Below, piece by piece: positions 21,723 to 29,421 of a DNA stretch of 64,000 nucleotides. Made by a program: the position numbers and the translations under genes. Positions within the stretch are counted from its first letter, which is position 1, and the number at the start of each line of letters is the position of its first letter. Source of the stretch: Bugulina stolonifera (Eukaryota; Bryozoa; Gymnolaemata; Cheilostomatida; Bugulidae); contig OW285187.1 in the NCBI GenBank assembly GCA_935421135.1, positions 5,394,001 through 5,458,000 of the forward strand, in the 5' to 3' direction. The notes below the pieces were generated by a model. The model did no database searches, had not been told where the DNA came from, and saw nothing but the letters and a program-made list of their open reading frames with translations.

Positions 21723-22420
21723 CCCCGATGTGAATCCGAAGCCTCCCGATGTGAATCCGAAGCCTCCCGATGCACCCCGATGTGAATCCGAAGCCTCCCG
21801 ATGCACCCCGATGTGAATCCGAAGCCTCCCGATGCACCCCGATGTGAATCCGAAGCCTCCCGATGCACCCCGATGTGAATCCGAAGCCTCCCGATGCATC
21901 CCGATGTGATTCCGAAGCTTCCCGATGCATCCCGATGTGATTCCGAAGCTTCCCGATGCATCCCGATGTGAACCCGAAGCTTCCCGATGCATCCCGATGT
22001 GATTCCGAAGCTTCCCGATGCATCCCGATGCATCCCGATGTGATTCCGAAGCTTCCCGATGCATCCCGATGTGTCAATTCACATCGGGATGCATCGGGAT
22101 GCATCGGGAAGCTTCGGAATCACATCGGGATGCATCGGGAAGCTTCGGAATCACATCGGGATGCATCGGGAAGCTTCGGAATCACATCGGGATGCATCGG
22201 GAAGCTTCGGATTCACATCGGGATGCATCGGGAAGCTTCGGAATCACATCGGGATGCATCGGGAAGCTTCGGAATCACATCGGGATGCATCGGGAAGCTT
22301 CGGATTCACATCGGGATGCATCGGGAAGCTTCGGAATCACATCGGGATGCATCGGAAGGCTTCGGATTCACATCGGGATGCATCGGGAGGCTTCGGATTC
22401 ACATCGGGTCACATTGGGAT
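21723..22420. repeat. Large palindromic satellite of element 1 (31-bp units)
   Basis: Two opposed arms of about 350 bp, each about 11 copies of a 31-bp unit containing GCATCGGGAAGCTTCGGA and ATCACATCGGG, meet at about 22076 around the 6-nt spacer TCAATT. Every unit contains the self-complementary AAGCTT and ATGCAT. The outer left units carry CCTCCC/CACCCC variants. TATA promoters point away on both sides. ORFs across it with a 31-residue period are artefacts (three units are 93 bp). Confidence 0.95.
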
Positions 22421-22458
22421 TGGATAAAAAAAGGGAGGAGTCAAGAAATGAGCAGTTG

Positions 22459-22465
22459 TATAAAG
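22459..22465 (+). promoter_or_regulatory. TATA box of the small plus-strand gene, element 1
   Basis: TATAAAG about 89 bp upstream of the ATG at 22548, conserved at the same place in element 2 (41750). Confidence 0.65.
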
Positions 22466-22547
22466 GGAGAGTGGGATCACAGTCTCAGCATTCAAAGTTC
22501 ACCACATCACTACTGTACAGCTACACTACTACAATAGTACATTATCA

Positions 22548-22808
22548 ATGGATACTGACAACATAGTACAAAACCAAGAAGAGTTATTTGCGGGCTTAAC
22601 GGACTCACAAATGGATGGAATTATTGAGGAAGAAGAGTGCAGTCAGAAGAGGAAAGAAGAGGTGGATGCGTTAAAAGAGGCACGGAAGAAGGGGAAAATA
22701 ATAGGAGTGGGGAGTCCTGCCCGAAAGGATCTTTCTAACATGGTGGACTCTCCGTCCTCCCCGGAGCGGGCCTCGGATAGGGGCGAGACCACAACAACCC
22801 ATGGATGA
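22548..22808 (+). pseudogene. Small acidic protein gene, 3'-truncated copy in element 1
   Basis: 86 aa starting MDTDNIVQNQEELF, nearly identical to the first 84 residues of the 111-aa gene in element 2. The reading frame then leaves the shared sequence and stops within two codons. No family is recognised. The shared part is acidic, then Lys/Arg-rich (residues 30-50), then Ser/Pro-rich. It runs opposite to the capsid block and sits right beside the palindromic satellite, so a regulatory or DNA-associated role is possible but unproven. Its 3' end lies inside a 124-bp tandem duplication. Confidence 0.55.
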
Positions 22809-22989
22809 GTATTATTCCAAGATAGAAAAGATGCAGCTTTCTTCAGTAGTATTGTTTTATTACGAGGTGGACTCTCCATCCTCCCCGGAGCGGGCCTCGG
22901 ATAGGGGCGAGACCACAACAACCCATGGATGAGTATTATTCCAAGATAGAAAAGATGCAGCTTTCTTCAGTAGTATTGTTTTATTACGA
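22742..22989. repeat. 124-bp tandem duplication
   Basis: 22742-22865 is repeated with one or two differences at 22866-22989. It begins GGTGGACTCTCC and ends TTTTATTACGA. It includes the last codons and the stop of the truncated small gene. Confidence 0.92.
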
Positions 22990-23152
22990 AGATAAATAGA
23001 GAAAAAATAAAAGAATCAAGCAGAAATCTAAAAAGCAAAGAAAAAAAAAAAGAATGCAGGTAAGATAAAAACTATTGGTCTCTTTTTTTTTTTTTTTTTT
23101 TTTAGTTATAGTAGTATAAAAACGAATTATAAGTAAGGTGAAGTATTTCTCT
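22990..23152. other. Non-coding gap with poly-T tract
   Basis: AT-rich, with a run of about 21 T near 23083-23103. It probably holds the 3' end of the convergent small gene and of the protease gene. Confidence 0.5.
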
Positions 23153-23680
23153 CTAGTCAAAGTGAAAAGGTGAAAAAAGCATAATATTGTTTACATGCGT
23201 TGTGAGTGGGAAAGTATTATTTCTTTTATTATAGTATAAACGTTGTAATAGAGCTCTTATAGAATGATCTCGAACTCTTCCTTCTACTCTGCTTAGCCGT
23301 GTAATTATTCCCTCCATACTCCACCCTCGAGCTCGAAGGAGACAGAACAAGATGCAGTAGTCTCCACACACGTTAGTACTCTCTTCTTGTAGACACTCTC
23401 CATTCCATACTATTGGTATTCCCCATTGTTGTAACATCTTACCCACATCAGGATAAATAGAAGGGGGGAGACCATAGGAGTCGAAATACTCTATTTCTTT
23501 TCCATTCGAAAAAACAGAGATCCAATGCTCGCCACTTTTCTCACTTGTTTGAGTGTTGAAAACAAAAGATCCAGATGGGGAGAAGGAGTCTAAGAAGTGA
23601 TCCCTTGGCATAACCCCTCTAAAGGAGGTTGATGAGAGTTTATCATCAGATAGAATATTCGAGATTGAGAATGTATCCAT
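23153..23680 (-). CDS. PRO: Adenain-like cysteine protease (maturation protease)
   Basis: 175 aa with the adenovirus/Polinton protease signature. His52 lies in GEHWISV, the acidic residue Asp67 in EYFDSYGLPP, the oxyanion-hole Gln98 seven residues before the nucleophile, and Cys105 in NVCGDYC. Enzymes of this family cleave capsid and core precursors during virion maturation. It lies six bases downstream of the major capsid gene on the same strand, as is common in Polintons. Length fits the family and no break is visible. Confidence 0.93.
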   Translation of the reverse strand: MDTFSISNILSDDKLSSTSFRGVMPRDHFLDSFSPSGSFVFNTQTSEKSGEHWISVFSNGKEIEYFDSYGLPPSIYPDVGKMLQQWGIPIVWNGECLQEESTNVCGDYCILFCLLRARGWSMEGIITRLSRVEGRVRDHSIRALLQRLYYNKRNNTFPLTTHVNNIMLFSPFHFD

Positions 23681-23686
23681 TTTTTT

Positions 23687-25033
23687 TTACATCATCCCGG
23701 CTACCATAGATACTTCGTGATTTGCATTCAAGTAGATAATGTCATCTTTTTCTTCGTATACAAACAGTCCAAGTGTATTTTGAGTTTGATTAGCAAATGC
23801 TAGATTAATAGATAGACTCCCATTTGATAACAAGTGAAAGTTGTCATCACACAAATCTCCTGAAATGTCAAAGGCGTAGAGAGCAGCGCAGGACTTGTAT
23901 TTGCTAGGGGAGATCTCATTCCCTGTGTCAGCATCGGATGTATTTGTGACAGTGAACAAATTCATGAATTCACGAGCAAACTTTCCACTTGCAAAATTTG
24001 GTTCATATCTTCGGGTCACCGGTGTTCCATCAATTAGTAATTCTAATGAACTTAGATTGTTATGTCCAAATTTGAAGGGATTTTGCTTATACGTTCCACT
24101 CTTTGCAGTATGGTTGACTAGTCCGACAAAGACTCTGTTTGGCTTCTGTCCCGCTTGATCAAAGTTTACTCTCACTGACTGGTGTCCAGCAGGGATGACA
24201 TGGAAATGAGTTTTTATTCGGTCAATTGGTAGTTTTATAGACTCTTGTTGCACAACCCAAACATCCATTTGTGCTTTTTGTAAGGCCGGATTGGCTTGTA
24301 CACGTCGAATCCACAATTCTGTCTTAGTTATAGAAATCTTCGCCCCTCCTGCAGGGTTGTCTGTTTCTGCTAAGAGGGCCATTTGTGGAATAGCACGTTG
24401 TAGAGTAAGGCGAGAGCGAACTCCTGGTGGAATAAGTCTTCCTTGAGAAAACATACTCAACCTAGGTCTCCCATAGAAGCTCATCTCTTTACTTGTGGCT
24501 ATAAGTTTCTTTCTTTTTTCAACCACTTCGGGAGGTATACCATCATAGTCTTCTCCAGTTCCTTCATCCTCCATCCACCCACTCCCAACTTTCATATATG
24601 TGCTCTTAGCATCTTTACCATAGTTTAGGAGATTCTCGACATAAGCTCTATGTCCATAGTTTGGTTCATACTCAACATCTTGCCCGGCCAGTTGAACAGT
24701 GGCAGAAGAAAAGAGACTGTGCATAAAATTGTCCCCTGGAACAACCTTTAGTTGTTCTTCCGCAGGTAGTACGCTTCCATCAGCCTTGCTCACCTTTACT
24801 GTGGTGTGTAAGTAAGACCTTGATAGATCTGTGTAGAGTTCGTCTGCGGGCGGGATGTTAAATTCAATAGTGCCATCAGGGGAGTCCGTAACAGGAGCCA
24901 AAGGTACCCACTCACCTCTGAGCACGCTAGTATGAGTTGGCGGAGTGGCAAATAAGTCAAAACTGGAGTCAACCGTGTCTGGAGAGTCTTCAGAAACCTT
25001 GGAGAGAGAGATGGCTCGATGTGTGACGGACAT
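23687..25033 (-). CDS. MCP: Polinton major capsid protein (double jelly-roll)
   Basis: 448 aa. The N-terminal region (SSFDLFATPPTHTSV, then EFNIPPADELYTDLS about residues 57-71) is the conserved start of the Polinton/adintovirus major capsid family, often annotated in animal genomes as F54H12.2-like. Family members form double jelly-roll trimers that tile an icosahedral shell. The frame is intact with no introns. A TATA-like stretch (ATATATAA, about 25117-25128) precedes it. It is followed by the protease and preceded by the basic core-like protein, matching a normal Polinton morphogenesis block. Confidence 0.92.
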   Translation of the reverse strand: MSVTHRAISLSKVSEDSPDTVDSSFDLFATPPTHTSVLRGEWVPLAPVTDSPDGTIEFNIPPADELYTDLSRSYLHTTVKVSKADGSVLPAEEQLKVVPGDNFMHSLFSSATVQLAGQDVEYEPNYGHRAYVENLLNYGKDAKSTYMKVGSGWMEDEGTGEDYDGIPPEVVEKRKKLIATSKEMSFYGRPRLSMFSQGRLIPPGVRSRLTLQRAIPQMALLAETDNPAGGAKISITKTELWIRRVQANPALQKAQMDVWVVQQESIKLPIDRIKTHFHVIPAGHQSVRVNFDQAGQKPNRVFVGLVNHTAKSGTYKQNPFKFGHNNLSSLELLIDGTPVTRRYEPNFASGKFAREFMNLFTVTNTSDADTGNEISPSKYKSCAALYAFDISGDLCDDNFHLLSNGSLSINLAFANQTQNTLGLFVYEEKDDIIYLNANHEVSMVAGMM

Positions 25034-25116
25034 GTTCGATAGTGTGAGAGTTGTTCCATCTAGTACTTGCTCCTACAGTCGCTTGTCTAAGAGTGGGGAG
25101 TGGTGAGTCTAGGTGT

Positions 25117-25128
25117 GGATTATATATT
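25117..25128 (-). promoter_or_regulatory. TATA-like box upstream of the capsid gene
   Basis: On the minus strand AAATATATAATCC lies about 85-95 bp before the major capsid ATG. It suggests the capsid-protease pair has its own promoter. Confidence 0.45.
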
Positions 25129-25138
25129 TATCTTTCAT

Positions 25139-25549
25139 TTAGTCAAAAACTGTTTTTCTTCCTTTACGCTTTTTCTTTGTAGACTTTTGACTAACTCGTG
25201 CACGTTTGGCAGGTGGTTCACGTAATTCATCTTCTACATCACCTAGAAGATCCCCACCAGCTTCACGAAAACGTTTTGCTGCAGAGGATTTGAAGTTCTC
25301 TCCCTTGATTACATCTCCCAGAACCGAAGCTCCAGTAGTCAATAGCTTTTTCCCAATAGTTTTGGCACCATTCTTTAGCATGGGAAGGACCCCTCGGGCC
25401 AGTCCAGAAAAGAGTGAGCCGATCCCATTACCCGTCATAATAGGTTTTCCCCTGTACACACTCATTCCCTCTCCCACCTGGTTTGCATAATAGTCTTCAT
25501 ACATCTCACCTGACTCATCAGGAAAATATGGAACTATGCGAGGGGCCAT
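25139..25549 (-). CDS. Small basic virion/core-like protein of Polintons
   Basis: 136 aa if started at MAPRIV, which leaves one base between its ATG and the minor-capsid stop; an upstream ATG adds five residues. The layout is typical of a small conserved Polinton protein: an acidic/aromatic N-terminus, then YRGKPIMTGNGIGSLFSGL (Gly-rich, hydrophobic), a KNGAKTIGKKLLTTGASVLGD segment, a GENFKSSAAKRFREAGGDLL motif and a very basic tail (KSTKKKRKGRK). Related proteins have been compared with adenovirus core/pX-like proteins; that link is tentative. It may bind DNA or the inner capsid. Confidence 0.7.
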   Translation of the reverse strand: MAPRIVPYFPDESGEMYEDYYANQVGEGMSVYRGKPIMTGNGIGSLFSGLARGVLPMLKNGAKTIGKKLLTTGASVLGDVIKGENFKSSAAKRFREAGGDLLGDVEDELREPPAKRARVSQKSTKKKRKGRKTVFD

Positions 25550-25550
25550 G

Positions 25551-26297
25551 TTATTTCTCTCCACGCGGTCTGAAACGAACCGTCAGCACAACCTTTCCAC
25601 TGCGAAATGAGACCCTTTCTCCATCATCACGTCTTATATCTACCTCGATGAGGTCTGTGCTTGTATTAGACACTGGAGAGTATTGAACATTCGAAAACTC
25701 AAAGAAAACGGTGCTATTTCTTTCACTCTCTGTTATAGGAACTGTGCGAAGTAGGGGGACTAGACTATCTCCAACATGTCTTGGTGAGACTACGGAGGAG
25801 TAGACATAGAGGGATGTGAAACCAGCATTGATGTCTGGAGGGTTTTGACTCCTGTTGATTTCCGCAGCATATTCTACATCAGGTTCGAATCCCAACACCC
25901 ACGCAACATCACGTGACATCATGACAGAGTGTTCCTGTTCTCTCAACATGAGGAAGGTTTCATTCCGTAGACTATCATAGTAAAAGCTCACTACTTTTTC
26001 TAAGTCGTAGTTTATTAGTATTCTATTGATCTCACTCAAAAGTTCACCCATGGAAGCATACCTTCCACTCCTGATTTCACATTTTCGTTTGACTCCATCT
26101 TTTGTATTCGTAACCACTACATAGCCATCTTCCACATTTCTCCAGGATGCAGGGTACTGAATGTCAAGTAACCCAACCTCCCACTGTGATGAGTGAAGCT
26201 TCAATGTCTTGGCTAGCTTCGTAATGAAGTGAGCATTGGTGTTTGTGTCACTCCCACCGATGCGTACATTTGAGGTAAGTGTGACATTGAAGGCCAT
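25551..26297 (-). CDS. mCP: Polinton minor capsid (penton-like) protein
   Basis: 248 aa. It begins MAFNVTLTSNVRIGGSDTNTNAHFITKL and contains WEVGLLDIQYPASW and VAWVLGF, the pattern of the Polinton minor capsid protein, a single jelly-roll thought to form the fivefold vertices. Intact and intronless. A minus-strand TATA box (GTATAAATT, 26332-26340) precedes it by about 40 bp. Its position between integrase and the core-like/major capsid genes fits the family's usual gene cluster. Confidence 0.88.
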   Translation of the reverse strand: MAFNVTLTSNVRIGGSDTNTNAHFITKLAKTLKLHSSQWEVGLLDIQYPASWRNVEDGYVVVTNTKDGVKRKCEIRSGRYASMGELLSEINRILINYDLEKVVSFYYDSLRNETFLMLREQEHSVMMSRDVAWVLGFEPDVEYAAEINRSQNPPDINAGFTSLYVYSSVVSPRHVGDSLVPLLRTVPITESERNSTVFFEFSNVQYSPVSNTSTDLIEVDIRRDDGERVSFRSGKVVLTVRFRPRGEK

Positions 26298-26331
26298 CTT
26301 TGAGAGTGAGCAAAACTGAACTTACATATCG

Positions 26332-26340
26332 AATTTATAC
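26332..26340 (-). promoter_or_regulatory. TATA box upstream of the minor capsid gene
   Basis: GTATAAATT about 35-43 bp before the ATG on the minus strand. Confidence 0.5.
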
Positions 26341-26351
26341 TACCTTTGGTC

Positions 26352-27422
26352 TTACACAAACTGACTAGAATCTATCCAACTATTAAATGAAGAGGGATAA
26401 CCACTCCATTTCACGAAACTCTCTTCTTTTCCTCTCCTTCTCCGTTTACGTATGACTTTCTCAACTCTAAAGATTTCAGGTAGGTTAACATGTTGCAATT
26501 CTTGTGCATAGAATGTTCCATCTACTCCTTCTTTGTTTAGGTCTTCCAGTGTATAGACAGGAGGTGAGGTATGTGCCTTGACTGCTTTTATGGTGAATAT
26601 CTCGGTTGACCAGTTTGGTGTGAACCCTCGCTCAAAGCTACTACGAGCCATCGAAATCCGAACATGATCACCTGGTGAGTATTTTACTCTTGTTTTCTTT
26701 AACCATCGTTTAGGTGAGAACTCATTTAACCGAACCCAAACCTCTTCTTGATTATCGTAATCAACCTCAATAGGTTTCATTCCAATTGACCTATTAAAAC
26801 TGTTGTTATATCCTTGGACTAGGTCTTCTACATCTTCTAAGTAGCGTCCATCCCCTCTATAAGTGAGTAGACGATGAATTTTCCCTCTCAATGTTCTATT
26901 AAAGCGTTCAACAAGAGCAGCCTTGATGATCTCATTCTCAGAGGTGAAATGGCTAACTCCATACTTCTTTAGCACTTCACTCACCCTTCTGTTTAGGAAC
27001 TCCTTACCTTTATCAGTTTGTATTTGTCTAAAGCTTTCATTTTCGAATAGAGAGATGAGTGCATTGGACACTTCCAGACCAGACTTGGAATGAAGAGGAA
27101 AGACCCATGCTTTCCGTGAGAAGGCATCTATGCAGGTGAGCAAAAATGTTACTCCATCATTTGAGTCCTTGTGCGCACGCACATCCACGAGATCTGCCTG
27201 GAGTTGTTCACCAATCCCACTCACAAACGTTTTTCTCCTTGTAAACTTCATTCTAATCGGGCGATGAAGAGTGTATGCGTCTTGACTTCTCAACCACTTC
27301 TCAACATCATTCTCATTAATACCAGGAGGAGAAGCTAAAACTAACTTTCTCTTTCCTCCAAAAGATGGTGGTTGAGGAGGGGAGAAGTAAATATCACGTA
27401 GACCTTCATCTATATCATCCAT
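26352..27422 (-). CDS. INT: Polinton retrovirus-like integrase with chromodomain
   Basis: 356 aa. AYTLHRPIRMKF (about 49-60) is the conserved segment before the catalytic core. The DDE triad is visible as Asp77 (QADLVD), Asp137 (QTDKGKEF) and Glu172 (VERFNRTLRGK), with about 34 residues between the last two. A C-terminal chromodomain (about 318-356: FRVEKVI, then FVKWSGYPSSFNSWI) could bind modified histones and bias insertion. Family members join element ends to host DNA with 6-bp duplications, as seen on both complete elements here. Intact and intronless. It overlaps the start-distal end of the next gene by 13 bp. Confidence 0.94.
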   Translation of the reverse strand: MDDIDEGLRDIYFSPPQPPSFGGKRKLVLASPPGINENDVEKWLRSQDAYTLHRPIRMKFTRRKTFVSGIGEQLQADLVDVRAHKDSNDGVTFLLTCIDAFSRKAWVFPLHSKSGLEVSNALISLFENESFRQIQTDKGKEFLNRRVSEVLKKYGVSHFTSENEIIKAALVERFNRTLRGKIHRLLTYRGDGRYLEDVEDLVQGYNNSFNRSIGMKPIEVDYDNQEEVWVRLNEFSPKRWLKKTRVKYSPGDHVRISMARSSFERGFTPNWSTEIFTIKAVKAHTSPPVYTLEDLNKEGVDGTFYAQELQHVNLPEIFRVEKVIRKRRRRGKEESFVKWSGYPSSFNSWIDSSQFV

Positions 27423-27994
27423 CTTTCTGTTTTACTATTGCTTGCAAGAGGGGTTTTAGGAAGCTTTCGCCTAGACCTAGTTTTGATAGGACTTCTATTT
27501 TCACCCTTCCCACTCCAACGTGCGCCAGCTTCTGACCTCTCTGGTTTTGTTTCTCTCCTATATGGGTGTGGTAGTGGTGACCTTGAGCCACTTCGCCTCT
27601 TTTCATCATCTCTTTTTTTCTCTCGCCCTCGCTCTTGTGCTTCTTCTTCTCTTTGTCTCCATGTATGCATTTCATTAAACCTAGTGTTAATTCCCTCTAA
27701 TGTATTATACAACTCCTGCTGCGGATGGCGTGATCTCTCCAACTCTTTTAGGAACTTATTCATTTTATGAGCATGTTGCTCTAGCTGAGAGTAGATGTCT
27801 GTATCAGAGTTTTTGAGGTTAGATATTACATCTTTTCTGCTTTTTTCTGCCAGGAGTAGATCCCCATTTGTAGAGAGTGAGGGTAGATGCTCTCCTTCTT
27901 TTTTGTTGTTTCTACTATTCATTGATTCATATGTATGTTTATCCATAAGAAGATACTTTTTAGAAAACTTGAGACTCATTTCACCTTCGTCCAC
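27410..27994 (-). CDS. Charged coiled-coil-like protein of element 1, function unknown
   Basis: 194 aa, highly charged. The middle (about 85-150) is Glu/Arg/Lys-rich with EEAQERGREKKRDDEKRR, suggesting a helix or coiled coil. The C-terminal third is basic with Arg/Ser and Pro. It overlaps the integrase start by 13 bp and the preceding 132-aa gene by 14 bp, so it fits a tightly packed co-directional block. No family recognised. Confidence 0.6.
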   Translation of the reverse strand: MDEGEMSLKFSKKYLLMDKHTYESMNSRNNKKEGEHLPSLSTNGDLLLAEKSRKDVISNLKNSDTDIYSQLEQHAHKMNKFLKELERSRHPQQELYNTLEGINTRFNEMHTWRQREEEAQERGREKKRDDEKRRSGSRSPLPHPYRRETKPERSEAGARWSGKGENRSPIKTRSRRKLPKTPLASNSKTERWMI

Positions 27995-28379
27995 CGCCTA
28001 ATCCACCAAGCACACCTCCGAGTAAACTTGCCAATGGCTTCAAAAGAAGACCTAAAAATCCGCCACGTTGTAGGATTAACTTTTTCTGCCTCACACTAGT
28101 ACGAGAGTTGGTGAGATCCTCAATGGCCCTTCTATGTCGACGTAGAGAGTTCAACTGAGCGGTAGTTAGATGAACATTACCTAATAATACATTTCTAGCA
28201 CACTCAACAAGAGCGAGTATAAGGTCTTTGTTAGCCTCAGCAATGGTTGAATCTCTGATGGTTGCAGATGCTTTCGTCAGTGCATATATACTCAAGGCAT
28301 TCCTCCTCAACCTTGGAGAATACTCGGGTGAATTAATGTATCTCATGCTTGATGATGGATGCGCTCTCTTCGAGTCCAA
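27981..28379 (-). CDS. Conserved small Polinton protein with Gly-rich hydrophobic tail
   Basis: 132 aa. The central HLTTAQLNSLRRHRRAIEDL and QKKLILQRGGFLGLLL are typical of a small protein found beside the ATPase in many Polintons. The N-terminus is basic, and the C-terminus (about 107-132) is hydrophobic and Gly-rich (SLLGGVLGGLGGG), reminiscent of membrane-active virion peptides. Such a role is inference only. No break seen. Confidence 0.7.
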   Translation of the reverse strand: MDSKRAHPSSSMRYINSPEYSPRLRRNALSIYALTKASATIRDSTIAEANKDLILALVECARNVLLGNVHLTTAQLNSLRRHRRAIEDLTNSRTSVRQKKLILQRGGFLGLLLKPLASLLGGVLGGLGGGRR

Positions 28380-28411
28380 GACAGTTTATGGAGAGAGTAG
28401 AGATGTGAATG

Positions 28412-29071
28412 CTACTTATATTCCAGGGTATTCGGGATATATACAGTCATGGGAGAGTGCTCAGAAGCAAAATTACCGATCAGTCTAGCCCACTCCGGGG
28501 TTTCCTGGCGAAGATTCAAGAATAGAAAAGAGTGTGGCTTACGTGTAGCATCACTAAAAGCTTCTTGAACAGCTCTTGTACTCTGAGGAAAAGCCTGCTT
28601 TGCAAGATTGGTAACAGACATTCCGTCTCTGGGGTTCTTGAACAAGAAAAAGTACTGCGAGTTTATTGACACTGTTCTATTATCTTTCGGGAAAAGGTTC
28701 TGTAGTAAGAAAAAGACGCTTATGTTCAGGTGGTGACTGAACTTTGTAAAGATTGCATTAGTAGTCTCTTTCCCCCCGACTTCACCCATCAAGTCATCAA
28801 TGATGAGCCAGCGATTCTTCCCATCACGCTCTATATCCATTTCTACATCAATGAGTCCTGAATGAAACCTTACTTTATCCTTGTAATCCTCAAAGCGGCG
28901 TTGCCAAACTCCATAGCAGTAAATGATTTCAACAGGAGTGGGTGAAGCAATTTCATCAACTCTCCTAATAAGACTAAAAAGTAGTTCCGTTTTTCCACTC
29001 CCTGTTGGACCACAGACTAGAGCTGTGAAGGGACTCTGCAAGCGAAGATCGATTTCTTGGTGTGGACGCAT
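28412..29071 (-). CDS. ATP: FtsK/HerA-type genome-packaging ATPase
   Basis: 219 aa. Walker A GPTGSGKT lies at 21-28 after FTALVC, and Walker B WLIIDD is near 88-93. The length and N-terminal position of Walker A fit the Polinton/adenovirus IVa2-like packaging ATPases that pump DNA into preformed capsids. Intact, intronless and in the usual neighbourhood of small virion genes. Its first 98 bp overlap the tail of an upstream frame on the same strand. Confidence 0.92.
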   Translation of the reverse strand: MRPHQEIDLRLQSPFTALVCGPTGSGKTELLFSLIRRVDEIASPTPVEIIYCYGVWQRRFEDYKDKVRFHSGLIDVEMDIERDGKNRWLIIDDLMGEVGGKETTNAIFTKFSHHLNISVFFLLQNLFPKDNRTVSINSQYFFLFKNPRDGMSVTNLAKQAFPQSTRAVQEAFSDATRKPHSFLFLNLRQETPEWARLIGNFASEHSPMTVYIPNTLEYK

Positions 29072-29381
29072 GCTGATCCAGTTGAGTAGCTAATAGAGTT
29101 GTGTTTGTTTTTAAAAAGTGTCCTTGCTTAAGTACTCCTTTGTCTTTGCCATTGGGTGGTTCCCTATCACTTAGATATGTGTAAACTGATGGTGATAAAG
29201 ATGAGCAAGAAAGTATAAATAGTATTATGATTATGTAGAATGTGAACTTCTTTCTTTTGTTGCTTCTCTCTCCTATTTGCTCCCTTCCCTCTTCAGCAGA
29301 GATAGCTACTACTTCATCTAAGAGACCATCAGCCACATCTTCATAATTCTCATTTCTACATACTACCTCTTGCTTTGACAT
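28974..29381 (-). CDS. Putative single-pass membrane protein of element 1
   Basis: 135 aa. The N-terminus is acidic, followed by KRKKFTFYIIIILFILSC, a basic cluster then a transmembrane helix at about 44-60, then a polar region. The last ~30 residues overlap the ATPase start in another frame and look unconstrained, so the functional part may end earlier. No family recognised. A polyadenylation-like AATAAA and a weak TATA-like GTATAGAT lie just upstream. Confidence 0.5.
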   Translation of the reverse strand: MSKQEVVCRNENYEDVADGLLDEVVAISAEEGREQIGERSNKRKKFTFYIIIILFILSCSSLSPSVYTYLSDREPPNGKDKGVLKQGHFLKTNTTLLATQLDQHASTPRNRSSLAESLHSSSLWSNREWKNGTTF

Positions 29382-29421
29382 CTTGCCCTTGTTTGAGAGA
29401 ACGATTGGAATCTATACACTT

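Noticed and set aside
21680..22566. Frames with a 31-residue repeat (HREASESHRDASG type), also at 40853-41827
   Set aside because: The 31-bp unit gives a 93-bp coding period in every frame on both strands. The outward promoters lie outside the satellite, so translation is not expected.
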